Shown piece by piece: positions 1 to 8,099 of a stretch of 39,619 nt of DNA. Source of the stretch: Bacteroidales bacterium (GTDB taxonomy: Bacteria; Bacteroidota; Bacteroidia; Bacteroidales; P3); NCBI GenBank assembly GCA_017446745.1, contig JAFSQF010000002.1, forward strand, positions 1-39,619, given 5' to 3'. Each line of letters starts with the position of its first letter. Position 1 is the first letter of the stretch. The position numbers and the translations under genes are program-made. A model generated the notes under the pieces. It was given only the letters and a program-made list of their open reading frames with translations. It had not been told where the DNA came from and searched no databases.

Positions 1-1
1 C

Positions 2-943
2 ACCACCCCCGTGCCCATGACCCTCAGCGGCACCACGGAGCGTAGCGTGAAGAACGCCGACATGAGCAAGCCTTTCTACTGCCTCCTCGCCGCCGAGGCG
101 GGCTACAATTTCCCCATCGGCGACGCCACGAGCCTGGCCTTGGGCGTCTTCGGACGCTATGCCCCCATAGCCCACAAGACCGACAACGACGTGGACATCT
201 ACGCCCTGAGCCCCAAAGCCACCTACAGCGCCACGCAACCCTCCACCTCGGCGCAGGTGGAGAAGATGGGCTACTATGAGGTGGGCGTGAGCCTGGGCCT
301 CAACTTCGCCCTGGGCCGCAAACAGCCCAAAGCCCCCGCCGACCAGGCGGCCACCCTGCAGCCTGCCGACAACCAGGCCATGACGCAGATGGCCTCGGAT
401 CTGGCAGCCATGAAGGCAGCCCAGAAGAAAGCCGCTGACGAGCTGGCCTCCGTGAAGGCCGCCCAGAAGAAGGCCGAGAGCGAGCAGGCCGCTACGCGCA
501 ACGCCCAGCAGCAGCCGACGCAGAACATGCAGCCGGCGCAGAACATGCAGCCCGCCAGCCAGGGCGCGCAGAATTCGCGGGGCGCGCAGACCTACGTCCA
601 GACTGACGAGGAGGGCATCACGGTCTATTTCGACTTCAACAGCCGCCGCCCGCTGACCGACGAGGCCACGGAGGCCAAGCTCCGCAACCTCTGCTCGGCA
701 ATGCAGGCCGACACCACGATTCGTGTGGTGGTGACCGGATATGCCGACAACGTGGGCACCAAAAGGAACAACCGCAAGATCGGCTACAAACGCGCCAACG
801 CTGTGAAGCGCAAGATGGTGGAGTGGGGCGCCCCCGCCCAGAACATCAAGTGCGAAAGCAAGGGCGAGGCCTACCCCGCCGACAGCAACGCCTCCAAGGA
901 AGGCCGCGCACAAAACCGCCGCGCCACGGTGAAGAGCGAATAA
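2..943 (+). CDS. OmpA-family outer membrane protein (5' end outside window)
   Basis: The reading frame is open to the left edge, so the true start lies upstream. What remains is the end of a probable beta-barrel region (first ~105 residues), then an Ala/Lys/Gln-rich stretch (nt ~380-560) with heptad-like MKAAQKKAADELASVKAAQ repeats that should form a coiled coil. A C-terminal OmpA/MotB peptidoglycan-binding domain follows (nt ~610-943), with FDFNSRRPLTDEA, the GYADNVGT loop and the closing GRAQNRR motif. Such proteins anchor the outer membrane to peptidoglycan. A strong terminator follows the stop codon. The class is clear; the precise family cannot be settled without the N-terminus. Confidence 0.9.
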   Translation, partial: TTPVPMTLSGTTERSVKNADMSKPFYCLLAAEAGYNFPIGDATSLALGVFGRYAPIAHKTDNDVDIYALSPKATYSATQPSTSAQVEKMGYYEVGVSLGLNFALGRKQPKAPADQAATLQPADNQAMTQMASDLAAMKAAQKKAADELASVKAAQKKAESEQAATRNAQQQPTQNMQPAQNMQPASQGAQNSRGAQTYVQTDEEGITVYFDFNSRRPLTDEATEAKLRNLCSAMQADTTIRVVVTGYADNVGTKRNNRKIGYKRANAVKRKMVEWGAPAQNIKCESKGEAYPADSNASKEGRAQNRRATVKSE

Positions 944-965
944 GGAATCATTAGTTTGCTGCAAA

Positions 966-993
966 GGGATGCCCGAGGGGTGTCCCTTTTTTT
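966..993 (+). terminator. Intrinsic terminator after OmpA gene
   Basis: A 9-bp stem (GGGATGCCC with GGGTGTCCC, two G-U pairs) closes a 3-nt GAG loop and is followed at once by seven T residues. It lies 23 nt after the stop codon at 943. Confidence 0.85.
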
Positions 994-1002
994 ATGGGTT
1001 TT

Positions 1003-1046
1003 ATGGGGTTAATGGGGTTAATGGGGTTAATGGGCGGGATGGGCAT
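1003..1046 (+). repeat. 9-bp G-rich tandem repeat (short copy)
   Basis: Three ATGGGGTTA units are followed by ATGGGCGGG and ATGGGCAT, all in 9-bp register. This is a short member of the ATGGGCGGN family also found at 5050-5166 and 15351-15449. The G-runs are spaced so that a G-quadruplex is possible. It lies between the terminator of the OmpA gene and the start of the next gene. Confidence 0.8.
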
Positions 1047-1114
1047 AGCTATTGAAAAAAAAATAAAACTTTTTTGGGTTTTGAAGTACACTATAGAATT
1101 ATAAAAAAAACGTT

Positions 1115-4096
1115 ATGCTGAAACGCGTAGTCATAATCATTGTCTTTGCTATGCTGGCAGGGGGGAGGCTGGCGGCGCAGGACACCCAGGACACCATAGA
1201 GCTGCCACAGTTGGGCAGCATGACAGTGCGCCTACGGCCAGGCGAAAGCGTCGTGGTGCAGGACCCCGGAGGCAACGGCAACTATCCTCCTCAATGCGAC
1301 ACGCGCCTCAATGTCGTCTCCGACAGTGGCACTGCTTTAGTCATTAGCGGATGGGTGGCACTCGACAGCCCCAACGACCTGGTAGGGGTTTTCAACTACC
1401 GCCAGGATGTGTTCTACAATGTGGTGACCCGCACCGGCAACCAGACCATCGATGTCAGTGTTGGCACTGGCATGGCAATCATCTATTTCTTTTCCAATGA
1501 CTTCATAGAGAACCGAGGTTTCCAGCTCACTGTGAGGGCCTGTGGCCTTGACGGCATTGATATCAACAGTTTCCACGTTGATACGGTGACGGCCACCACT
1601 GCCGGGCTTAGTTGGACAGACGCCAGCAGTGCCTCGGAATGGACGGTGCGCTATGGCGAGAATCCTGCCCAGCTCATCACCGAGGTGGGTACTCGTCAAC
1701 CCAACGTAACCCTGACGGGGCTGCGTCCGCACAAGAATTACTACGTCAAGGTCTTCAACAACCGCACCTATACCATGCCCGACTCGCTGACCCGGATATG
1801 GAACTTCAAGACCGTGGGACCTCCGCCGGTGGAATGCATCCCTTTCGACCAGTTGGAGTCGGAGTGGGTTACCTGTCGTTACGGCAGATTCAACAATCCC
1901 GACCAGAACGAGGGGGTCATCAATTCCGTTCTTCTCCCCATGGAGGAGCGCCGTCATGTGGTGATTGATGACACCACGTTGCGCGACCCGAACACTGGAG
2001 GTCTGTTGCGTATGGTGCCCGAGGGCTTTGCCACCTCGGTGCGCCTTGGCAACCCCAATATAGGTGCACAAGCTGAAAGCATACACTATGAGTATATTGT
2101 TGACACCGCGATAACGCCGCTGCTTATCCTGCGCTATGCCGCAGTGCTTCAGAACCCGTCGCACATCGCCTCAGCCCAGCCCAAGTTCAGCTTCGACATC
2201 TTCGACATCAACGGTTTGTCGGTCGACAGCCGTTGCTATACCGCCACATTTGTGGCAGACACCAGCCTGGGGTGGAATGTCTACGTGTCGGACGAGATAG
2301 GCGACACCGCCTTGTGGAACGACTGGACAGCTGTGGGCATCGACTTAGCCCCCCTTCATGGACAGACCATTTTCATACGCCTAAGCACCTACGACTGTGC
2401 TGGAGGTGCCCATTTTGGCTACGCCTACTTCACCCTGGAATGTGGCGCCAAAGCGGTGCGTGCCGAGAACTGCGGCGATGCCGAGGAGAATGTTTTCTAC
2501 GCCCCGGAGGGATTTGTCTATAGCTGGTTTGAGAATAGCGCGCCCGGTGACACCCTGGGACGAGAGCGCTCGCTGACGGTGAATCAGACGGGCGAATATG
2601 TATGCACGTTGGGTTTTGTAGGGGCCGGCAGTGGCGAGCAGTGCTCGTTCGATGTCAGTGCCAGCAGCGGCTACCGCTATCCTCAGGCCGCCTACGAGGT
2701 ACGCGTGGCCGGCACCAGCGACTGTCAGAGCTTCGTACGGCTTGTGAACCTCAGCGAGGTGACCACCGATGCCGAGGGCTTGGAGCCCACGGGAATGCCT
2801 TGCGAAGAGGTCTGGTGGTCAGTGGATGACGGTGCTTTTGAATCCTCCAGTTTCAGTCCCCTGTTCCTTATGCCCCCCGGGCTTCACCGTGTGACTATGG
2901 TGGCCATGGCCGGAGGCGGCTCCTGTGCCGATACCGCCAGCGGCACGTTCTGGCTGAGCAACCCATGCAACGACACCCTCTACGCCCACGCCTGCGCGGG
3001 TACGGGTTACCGCTTTTTCGACACCGTGCTATACCTGCCGGGTGTCTACGAACGCGACAGTGCCATGCTGCACCGTACCCTCTTCCTCGATTTCGGCCAG
3101 ACATACGACACCGCCTATGTGCATATCACCATTCCGAGCTCGCAGCTTCCTTTCCGCTGGGGTGGCGAGACGTTCCTCGACAGCGTCAGTCACCACGTGA
3201 TGAACCTCCGCGACCGGTGGGGCTGCGACAGCATTGCGGTGCTTGACCTAACGGTTGTCGATCAAGATACGTATCATGTGGATACCGTACTGTGCAATAG
3301 CCAGTTGCCGATGCTTTGGGGCGACACGGTCATAAACCAAGGTGGTCTATACAGCATGACGTTTCAAAACGTGTGGGGCTACGACAGCATCGTCGAGATG
3401 CAGGTCAGCGTGATGCCCGATTGGGATGTGGTACAGTATGCGTCGGTCTGCAAAGGCCTGGGATACACATGGGTGGACGGGCATACCTATTATGAGCCCA
3501 CCACGACGCCTTATGTGGTGCTTACCTCTTCTGCCGGGTGCGACTCGGTGGTGCACCTGCACCTCTCGGAGGCTCCTGGCGTAGTGGCCGCCATGGATAT
3601 CACCCCTGAGATAGTGGACTTCGACGACGACCTGGTGGAGCTTCGCGACGTCTCATCCCATGCCACGTCAAGGCTGTGGCATTATGGTGAGGAAACGGAT
3701 ACGCAGCGTGTGGTGCTGTTCCGGTTCCCTCGTGATGTCGACAGTCTCCGTGTGCTTCTTGTGGCGAAGCACAACGATGGGTGCCTTGATTCGGCCTGGG
3801 GCGTTGTGGTTGCCGACCATGCCACGGTGTGGGTGCCCAATGTCTTCACTCCCGACGAGGAGCAGAACCGCGACTTCGGCATCTCCGCCACGGGGCTTCT
3901 CGCCGCCCGGCTGTGCATCTTCAACCGTCAAGGCCTGCTGGTGGCCTGCCTCGACGCCCTTGAGCAGAGATGGGATGGCACCAGCAACGGCGTAGCATGC
4001 CCACAGGGGGCCTACGTGTGGCAGCTCGACTACACCACCCAAGCCCAGCCCCGCAACACCCTTCATGCCAAAGGCACAGTCCTCTTGTTACGGTAG
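1115..4096 (+). CDS. T9SS type B sorting domain surface protein with fibronectin III domain
   Basis: A 993-residue exported protein. Residues 1-21 form a signal peptide ending LAAQ. A fibronectin type III-like domain lies at ~152-233, with TAGLSWTDASSASEWTVRYG. The middle resembles surface proteins of Bacteroidales and ends in repeats with GCDSI-V-L-L-V motifs (WGCDSIAVLDLTV, WGYDSIVEMQVSV, AGCDSVVHLHLSE). The C-terminus from ~905 (VWVPNVFTPDEEQNRDF ... WDGTSNG...PQGAYVW) is a gliding-motility-associated/type B T9SS sorting domain, which directs outer-membrane passage and cell-surface attachment. The start is the first ATG before the signal peptide; no Shine-Dalgarno is seen. Its last 9 nt overlap the convergent rarD gene. 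Ligand or activity unknown. Confidence 0.88.
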   Translation: MLKRVVIIIVFAMLAGGRLAAQDTQDTIELPQLGSMTVRLRPGESVVVQDPGGNGNYPPQCDTRLNVVSDSGTALVISGWVALDSPNDLVGVFNYRQDVFYNVVTRTGNQTIDVSVGTGMAIIYFFSNDFIENRGFQLTVRACGLDGIDINSFHVDTVTATTAGLSWTDASSASEWTVRYGENPAQLITEVGTRQPNVTLTGLRPHKNYYVKVFNNRTYTMPDSLTRIWNFKTVGPPPVECIPFDQLESEWVTCRYGRFNNPDQNEGVINSVLLPMEERRHVVIDDTTLRDPNTGGLLRMVPEGFATSVRLGNPNIGAQAESIHYEYIVDTAITPLLILRYAAVLQNPSHIASAQPKFSFDIFDINGLSVDSRCYTATFVADTSLGWNVYVSDEIGDTALWNDWTAVGIDLAPLHGQTIFIRLSTYDCAGGAHFGYAYFTLECGAKAVRAENCGDAEENVFYAPEGFVYSWFENSAPGDTLGRERSLTVNQTGEYVCTLGFVGAGSGEQCSFDVSASSGYRYPQAAYEVRVAGTSDCQSFVRLVNLSEVTTDAEGLEPTGMPCEEVWWSVDDGAFESSSFSPLFLMPPGLHRVTMVAMAGGGSCADTASGTFWLSNPCNDTLYAHACAGTGYRFFDTVLYLPGVYERDSAMLHRTLFLDFGQTYDTAYVHITIPSSQLPFRWGGETFLDSVSHHVMNLRDRWGCDSIAVLDLTVVDQDTYHVDTVLCNSQLPMLWGDTVINQGGLYSMTFQNVWGYDSIVEMQVSVMPDWDVVQYASVCKGLGYTWVDGHTYYEPTTTPYVVLTSSAGCDSVVHLHLSEAPGVVAAMDITPEIVDFDDDLVELRDVSSHATSRLWHYGEETDTQRVVLFRFPRDVDSLRVLLVAKHNDGCLDSAWGVVVADHATVWVPNVFTPDEEQNRDFGISATGLLAARLCIFNRQGLLVACLDALEQRWDGTSNGVACPQGAYVWQLDYTTQAQPRNTLHAKGTVLLLR

Positions 4097-5002
4097 CTTC
4101 ATCTTTTTCACCACGGTGTGGCCGTCTGCTGTTTTCCGGTGTCTTAGCAGGTCGATGGTGAAGAAAGAGAGCCCAGTCCAGATGCATGCGAAGCAGACTA
4201 TGTGGGCTATCGTGAAACTCTCTTTATAGACCAAGATGCCGATGAGGAACTGGCCGGTGGGCGACACATATTGTAGAAATCCCAGGTCGGTGAGGGTGAT
4301 GCGTTCGGCGGCCTTGCCGTAGAGCAGCAAAGGGATTGCTGTGACGGCTCCGGCGAGGAGCAACAAAAGCCATGTCCACCAGTCGACGACGTTCAGTGCC
4401 GACTGCCCTTTAGCGCAGAGGAATGTGATGTAGGCAAGAGCTGCCGGCATCATCCAGATGGTCTCAACAGTCAGTGCCGGGGTGGCGTTGAGGCCCATCT
4501 TCTTCTTCAGCAGTCCATAAATGCCGAAGCTGAACGCCAGACCTAAAGAGATGATGGGGAACTGCCCGTTATCGACAGTGAAATAAAGTACCCCGGCGAG
4601 GGCAAGGATAAGGGCTATGGCTTGGGCTCGGTTGAGGCGTTCGTGAAGGACGAGGCTGCCTAATAGCACGTTGACCAATGGGTTGATATAGTAACCCAGG
4701 CTCGACTGCAGGATGTAACCATGGTTGATGGCCCAAATGTACAGTCCCCAGTTGAAAGAGATCAAGGTCCCGGTGAGTAGCAGCATGAGCCATTGCCGTC
4801 GATGCTGTATGTGGTCGCGCAGACGCATGTGGCGTAGCCCCACAAAGAGGGTTACCATAAAGACGCCTGACCACAGCATGCGGTGTGCCAGAATCTCGAT
4901 GCTGTCCACATGGTCCAACAGCCGCCAATAAAGAGGGAAGAGTCCCCAGATGCAATAGCATAACAGTCCATATATAAGTCCTTTGCGATACTCGGATTTC
5001 AT
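4088..5002 (-). CDS. rarD: EamA-family permease, RarD type
   Basis: A 304-residue inner-membrane protein with about ten hydrophobic helices and the typical RarD start (GLIYGLLCYCIWGLFPLYWRLL) and core (FNWGLYIWAINHGYILQSSLGYYINPL). The two EamA repeats and the length fit RarD, a drug/metabolite-superfamily transporter named for chloramphenicol sensitivity; its natural substrate is not firmly known. The gene follows mutL and the rhomboid gene on the same strand, but a 220-nt gap filled with G-rich repeats separates it from the rhomboid gene, so shared transcription is uncertain. Its stop overlaps the 3' end of the convergent T9SS gene by 9 nt. Confidence 0.9.
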   Translation of the reverse strand: MKSEYRKGLIYGLLCYCIWGLFPLYWRLLDHVDSIEILAHRMLWSGVFMVTLFVGLRHMRLRDHIQHRRQWLMLLLTGTLISFNWGLYIWAINHGYILQSSLGYYINPLVNVLLGSLVLHERLNRAQAIALILALAGVLYFTVDNGQFPIISLGLAFSFGIYGLLKKKMGLNATPALTVETIWMMPAALAYITFLCAKGQSALNVVDWWTWLLLLLAGAVTAIPLLLYGKAAERITLTDLGFLQYVSPTGQFLIGILVYKESFTIAHIVCFACIWTGLSFFTIDLLRHRKTADGHTVVKKMKLP

Positions 5003-5049
5003 CTTGGCAGTACTTTGATACGATTAAAAGGGATTATTATATTATCGGT

Positions 5050-5166
5050 ATGGGCGGGATGGGCGGGATGGGCGGGATGGGCGGTATGGGCGGAATGGGC
5101 GGGATGGGCGGGATGGGCGGAATGGGCGGAATGGGCGGAATGGGCGGAATGGGCGGTATGGGCGGG
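5050..5166 (+). repeat. 9-bp tandem repeat ATGGGCGGN, 13 units
   Basis: Thirteen head-to-tail 9-bp units ATGGGCGGN, where only the last base varies (G G G T A G G A A A A T G). The periodic sequence keeps several frames open on both strands, but this is a by-product of the repeat and not coding evidence. On the strand of rarD it is C-rich and lies within 120 nt of that start. The closest relative is at 15351-15449. Confidence 0.95.
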
Positions 5167-5178
5167 ATGGGGGAGGCT

Positions 5179-5215
5179 TATTGAACGGTATCCCCTACGG
5201 GGATTGGGATGGGAT
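5179..5215 (+). repeat. ATTGAACGG/TCCCCTACGGGGA palindromic repeat
   Basis: TATTGAACGGTA is followed by the hairpin TCCCC-TAC-GGGGA and then TTGGGATGGGATG. The same element occurs at 15315-15350, 15462-15497, 39265-39300 and 39322-39360, twice beside the 9-bp ATGGGCGGN repeat. Confidence 0.85.
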
Positions 5216-5222
5216 GTGGTGG

Positions 5223-6044
5223 TTATACCTTTCTTCTCCATAGCATTATTAGGATGAAACCCACCAGCATGCCGCCGAGATGTGCGAAATGAGCCACGCC
5301 GTCGTTGGTGCCCAGTACGCCAGTCAGGAGCTCGATAGCGGCATAACCTATGACGAACCATTTGGCCTTGATGGGGAAGAGGAAATAGAGGTAGATGCGT
5401 TCTTCGGGGAACATCATGCCGAAAGCGAGCAGTATGCCGTAGACAGCTCCTGAGGCCCCTACGGTGGGTATGCCTATTATATATTTGTTGTAGAGCTCCA
5501 TGAACGAGTTGGTGGTCATGTAGCCGTAGTCGGTGCCTATACCTGTGTCGGCGCGCCAGGCGTTGGTGACCTCCGTCACCCATTGAGGGTTCATGATGTT
5601 CTGGAAGTGCTCGTTGTAGAGAGCTATCAGCGCGTCGGGTGTCGGGTTGGCGGCATATTGGTTGATGTCGTTGAGCACGGGGATGGAGGTGAGCCCAATC
5701 ACGGCGGTGTGCACCAGACCGGCCCCAATGCCGCACAGCAGGTAGAATATCAGGAAGCGGCGAGTGCCCCAGTAATTCTCCAGGATATAGCCGAACATCC
5801 ACAGAGCAAACATATTGAAGAAGATATGTTCGAAGCTGCCGTGCATGAACATATAGGTGATATACTGCCAAGGGCGGAAGCTGTCGCTGCCCACATAGTA
5901 CAGCGCCAGGTATTGGTCGAGGTCTATGCCTAATGAGCCGCGGAAGACAAGTGCGGCGAGATAGAAAAGCACGTTGATTATCAGCAGGTGCTTCACGCCT
6001 TGCGGCAGCACCCTGAATCCTTGTGGTGAATATTGTTCTGACAT
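5223..6044 (-). CDS. Rhomboid-family intramembrane serine protease
   Basis: A 273-residue membrane protein with six or so hydrophobic segments. The catalytic serine motif GASGAVYG is near residue 198 and the catalytic histidine (HFAHLGG) is near residue 255, as expected for the Ser-His dyad of rhomboid proteases, which cleave single-pass membrane proteins within the bilayer. HGSFEHIFFNMFALWMFG in the first third is the conserved helix-2 region. About 70 polar residues (around TSIPVLNDINQ to LYNKYI) are inserted before the catalytic helix. It starts 60 nt downstream of mutL on the same strand, suggesting co-transcription. Substrate unknown. Confidence 0.92.
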   Translation of the reverse strand: MSEQYSPQGFRVLPQGVKHLLIINVLFYLAALVFRGSLGIDLDQYLALYYVGSDSFRPWQYITYMFMHGSFEHIFFNMFALWMFGYILENYWGTRRFLIFYLLCGIGAGLVHTAVIGLTSIPVLNDINQYAANPTPDALIALYNEHFQNIMNPQWVTEVTNAWRADTGIGTDYGYMTTNSFMELYNKYIIGIPTVGASGAVYGILLAFGMMFPEERIYLYFLFPIKAKWFVIGYAAIELLTGVLGTNDGVAHFAHLGGMLVGFILIMLWRRKV

Positions 6045-6104
6045 GATGGCTGAAGGGTTTATAGTGTTTTATTAGAATGCACGCGGAGGGGCGTGCTGTC
6101 CGGC

Positions 6105-8009
6105 TCACCTCATCTTCTCGGCAATATCTTGTTCGGTGATGATGAACATGATGCGTTGACCGGAGGGCGACTGGTCGGGCACTTGGCAGCTGAAGAGGTC
6201 GGCGATTAATTGCTGCATCTCCTGGGGTTTCAGTACTTTGCCCGCCGGGATGGCCATGTGGCGTGCCAGGCTGAGGCAGATGCTTCTGTCGCCGTCAGAA
6301 TGACGTTGCAGCATGTTGCTCTTGTGGTCTGCCAGGGTCTGCTCCAGCAGGGGTTGAATGTCGTCGGGGTGCACGTCGGGAGGGGTGGCGGTGACCACGA
6401 AGGTGTTTTGACCCAGCGTGGCGATGGCGAAGCCGAGTTTCTGCAGGTCGGGGGTTATTTCGGCGAGCAGCTCGCTGTCGGACGAGTTGAAGCGGCAATT
6501 GACGGGGAAGAGCAGTTGTTGCGACGAGGGTTGCGCCGCCTCGCGGCGTGCCATGAGCCGTTCGTAGAGTATACGTTGGTGTGCCCGATGCTGGTCGATC
6601 ACCACCACGCCGGATTTCAGTGTTGTTATCACGTAGCGTGCCGCATACTGGAACGGAGGGTTCTGAGTGGCGTTGAGCGTTGTGGCGTAGCTGTCGTCGT
6701 GCGCTGTCTGTCGGCTTGCTTCACCGGGGAGCGAGGAGGCTCCCGACGACGGCATTTTCGCCGGTGCGCTGTCGCTGTCGCTGTCGCTGTCGCCGCCGCT
6801 GCCGCCGCCGATATCGTCGCCGTCGCTGTCGCTGCCGTCGTTCCAGAAATTCCGCAGCTGGCTTTGGATGCTTTTCTGCGAGGGGGTGCTGGAGCCGTGC
6901 TGCCCGCTGTTGTAGAAAGGGTTGTAGTTGGGGTTGATGGACACCGTCGGGGCAGGAGGGGTGTAGCCTTTCGGCACGGGGTCGAAGTTCAGGTCGGGTG
7001 ACGGGTTGAATTCCAGCTCGGTGGCGAGGGAGAACTGTCCCAGGGCTTTCTTCGTTGCGGCACGCAGAATGGCGAAAATCACATGTTCGTCGATGAAGCG
7101 CACCTCGGTCTTCGTGGGGTGGATGTTGATGTCGATGCGCGAGGGGTCGACAGAGAGCAGCACGAAATAGGAGGGGTAGGTGCGTTCGGGAATCAGCTCG
7201 TTGTAGGCTTTCTCGATGGCGGCAGAGAGCCCTAAGTGTTTGATGAATCGTCCGTTGACGAATAGGTATTGCTCGCCGCGTACTTTTTTCACGTATTCCT
7301 CCTTGCCCACATAGCCGAAGAGGGAGACCGGTTCGGTCTGCTCCTCGATATGGTAGAGCCTGGCGCTGAAATTGTTGCCGAAGATGCTGGCGATGCGCTG
7401 AGCGAAATTGCCGCCTTTGAGGTCGTAGAGCAGCTTGCCGTTATGGTGGAAGCTGAAAGCCACGTTGTAGTTGGGCAGAGCCACGCGGCGGAACACCTCC
7501 TCGATATGCGAGAGCTCGATGGAGTCCTTCTTCAGGAAATTGCGTCGTGCGGGGATGTTGAAGAAGAGGTTCTTGACGGCAATGGAGGTGCCGGGAGAGC
7601 AGGTGCAGGGGTTTTGCTCCTTGACGTCGGAGCCTTCGATGATGACCTGCGAGCCCAGTTCCTCGTCGTGGAGGCGTGTCTTCATCTCGACCTGAGCCAC
7701 GGCGGCTATGGATGCCAGGGCCTCGCCGCGGAAGCCCATAGTATGTATGTCGAAGAGGTCTTCGGCCCGTTTGATTTTTGATGTGGCATGCCGTTCAAAA
7801 CAGAGACGGGCATCGCTGTCGCTCATGCCCGACCCGTTGTCGATAACCTGTATGAGGCTTCGCCCGGCATCTTTTATTATCAGTTGTATCTCTGTGGCTC
7901 CGGCATCCAACGCATTCTCGAGCAGCTCTTTCACTGCCGAGGCTGGTCTGTCGACCACCTCGCCGGCTGCAATCTGGTTGGCTACCGAGTCGGGTAGTAT
8001 GTTGATCAA
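6105..8009 (-). CDS. mutL: DNA mismatch repair protein MutL
   Basis: A 634-residue protein with a standard GHKL ATPase N-terminus: IAAGEVVDRPASAVKELLENALDAG, DNGSGM and GFRGEALASI. The C-terminal dimerisation domain begins near 450. A low-complexity acidic Ser/Asp/Gly linker (~389-415) joins them; it is encoded by GTCGCT-like 6-bp repeats. At ~471 the sequence DQHRAHQRILYE sits where endonuclease-type MutL proteins have DQHA-x2-E-x4-E; the first Glu is Gln, so nuclease activity is doubtful. The start is TTG at 8009, since the family N-terminus begins there and no upstream ATG fits. A run of eight G (8061-8068) lies 52 nt upstream of the start. Confidence 0.96.
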   Translation of the reverse strand: MINILPDSVANQIAAGEVVDRPASAVKELLENALDAGATEIQLIIKDAGRSLIQVIDNGSGMSDSDARLCFERHATSKIKRAEDLFDIHTMGFRGEALASIAAVAQVEMKTRLHDEELGSQVIIEGSDVKEQNPCTCSPGTSIAVKNLFFNIPARRNFLKKDSIELSHIEEVFRRVALPNYNVAFSFHHNGKLLYDLKGGNFAQRIASIFGNNFSARLYHIEEQTEPVSLFGYVGKEEYVKKVRGEQYLFVNGRFIKHLGLSAAIEKAYNELIPERTYPSYFVLLSVDPSRIDINIHPTKTEVRFIDEHVIFAILRAATKKALGQFSLATELEFNPSPDLNFDPVPKGYTPPAPTVSINPNYNPFYNSGQHGSSTPSQKSIQSQLRNFWNDGSDSDGDDIGGGSGGDSDSDSDSAPAKMPSSGASSLPGEASRQTAHDDSYATTLNATQNPPFQYAARYVITTLKSGVVVIDQHRAHQRILYERLMARREAAQPSSQQLLFPVNCRFNSSDSELLAEITPDLQKLGFAIATLGQNTFVVTATPPDVHPDDIQPLLEQTLADHKSNMLQRHSDGDRSICLSLARHMAIPAGKVLKPQEMQQLIADLFSCQVPDQSPSGQRIMFIITEQDIAEKMR

Positions 8010-8099
8010 TGTTTTCGGTTTATTGTTTTTGTTCGTACTGCGTATTGAAGGCTGTTTTTTGGGGGGGGTGGGGTAGGGCGTCGGGGGCTGCTTAGGCCG

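Noticed and set aside
5015-5257. Open frame with Trp-Ala-Gly/Glu-Trp repeats on the plus strand, and His-Pro-Ala repeats on the minus strand
   Set aside because: The frame is open only because of the 9-bp ATGGGCGGN repeat; several frames are open at once and there is no signal, domain or start context.
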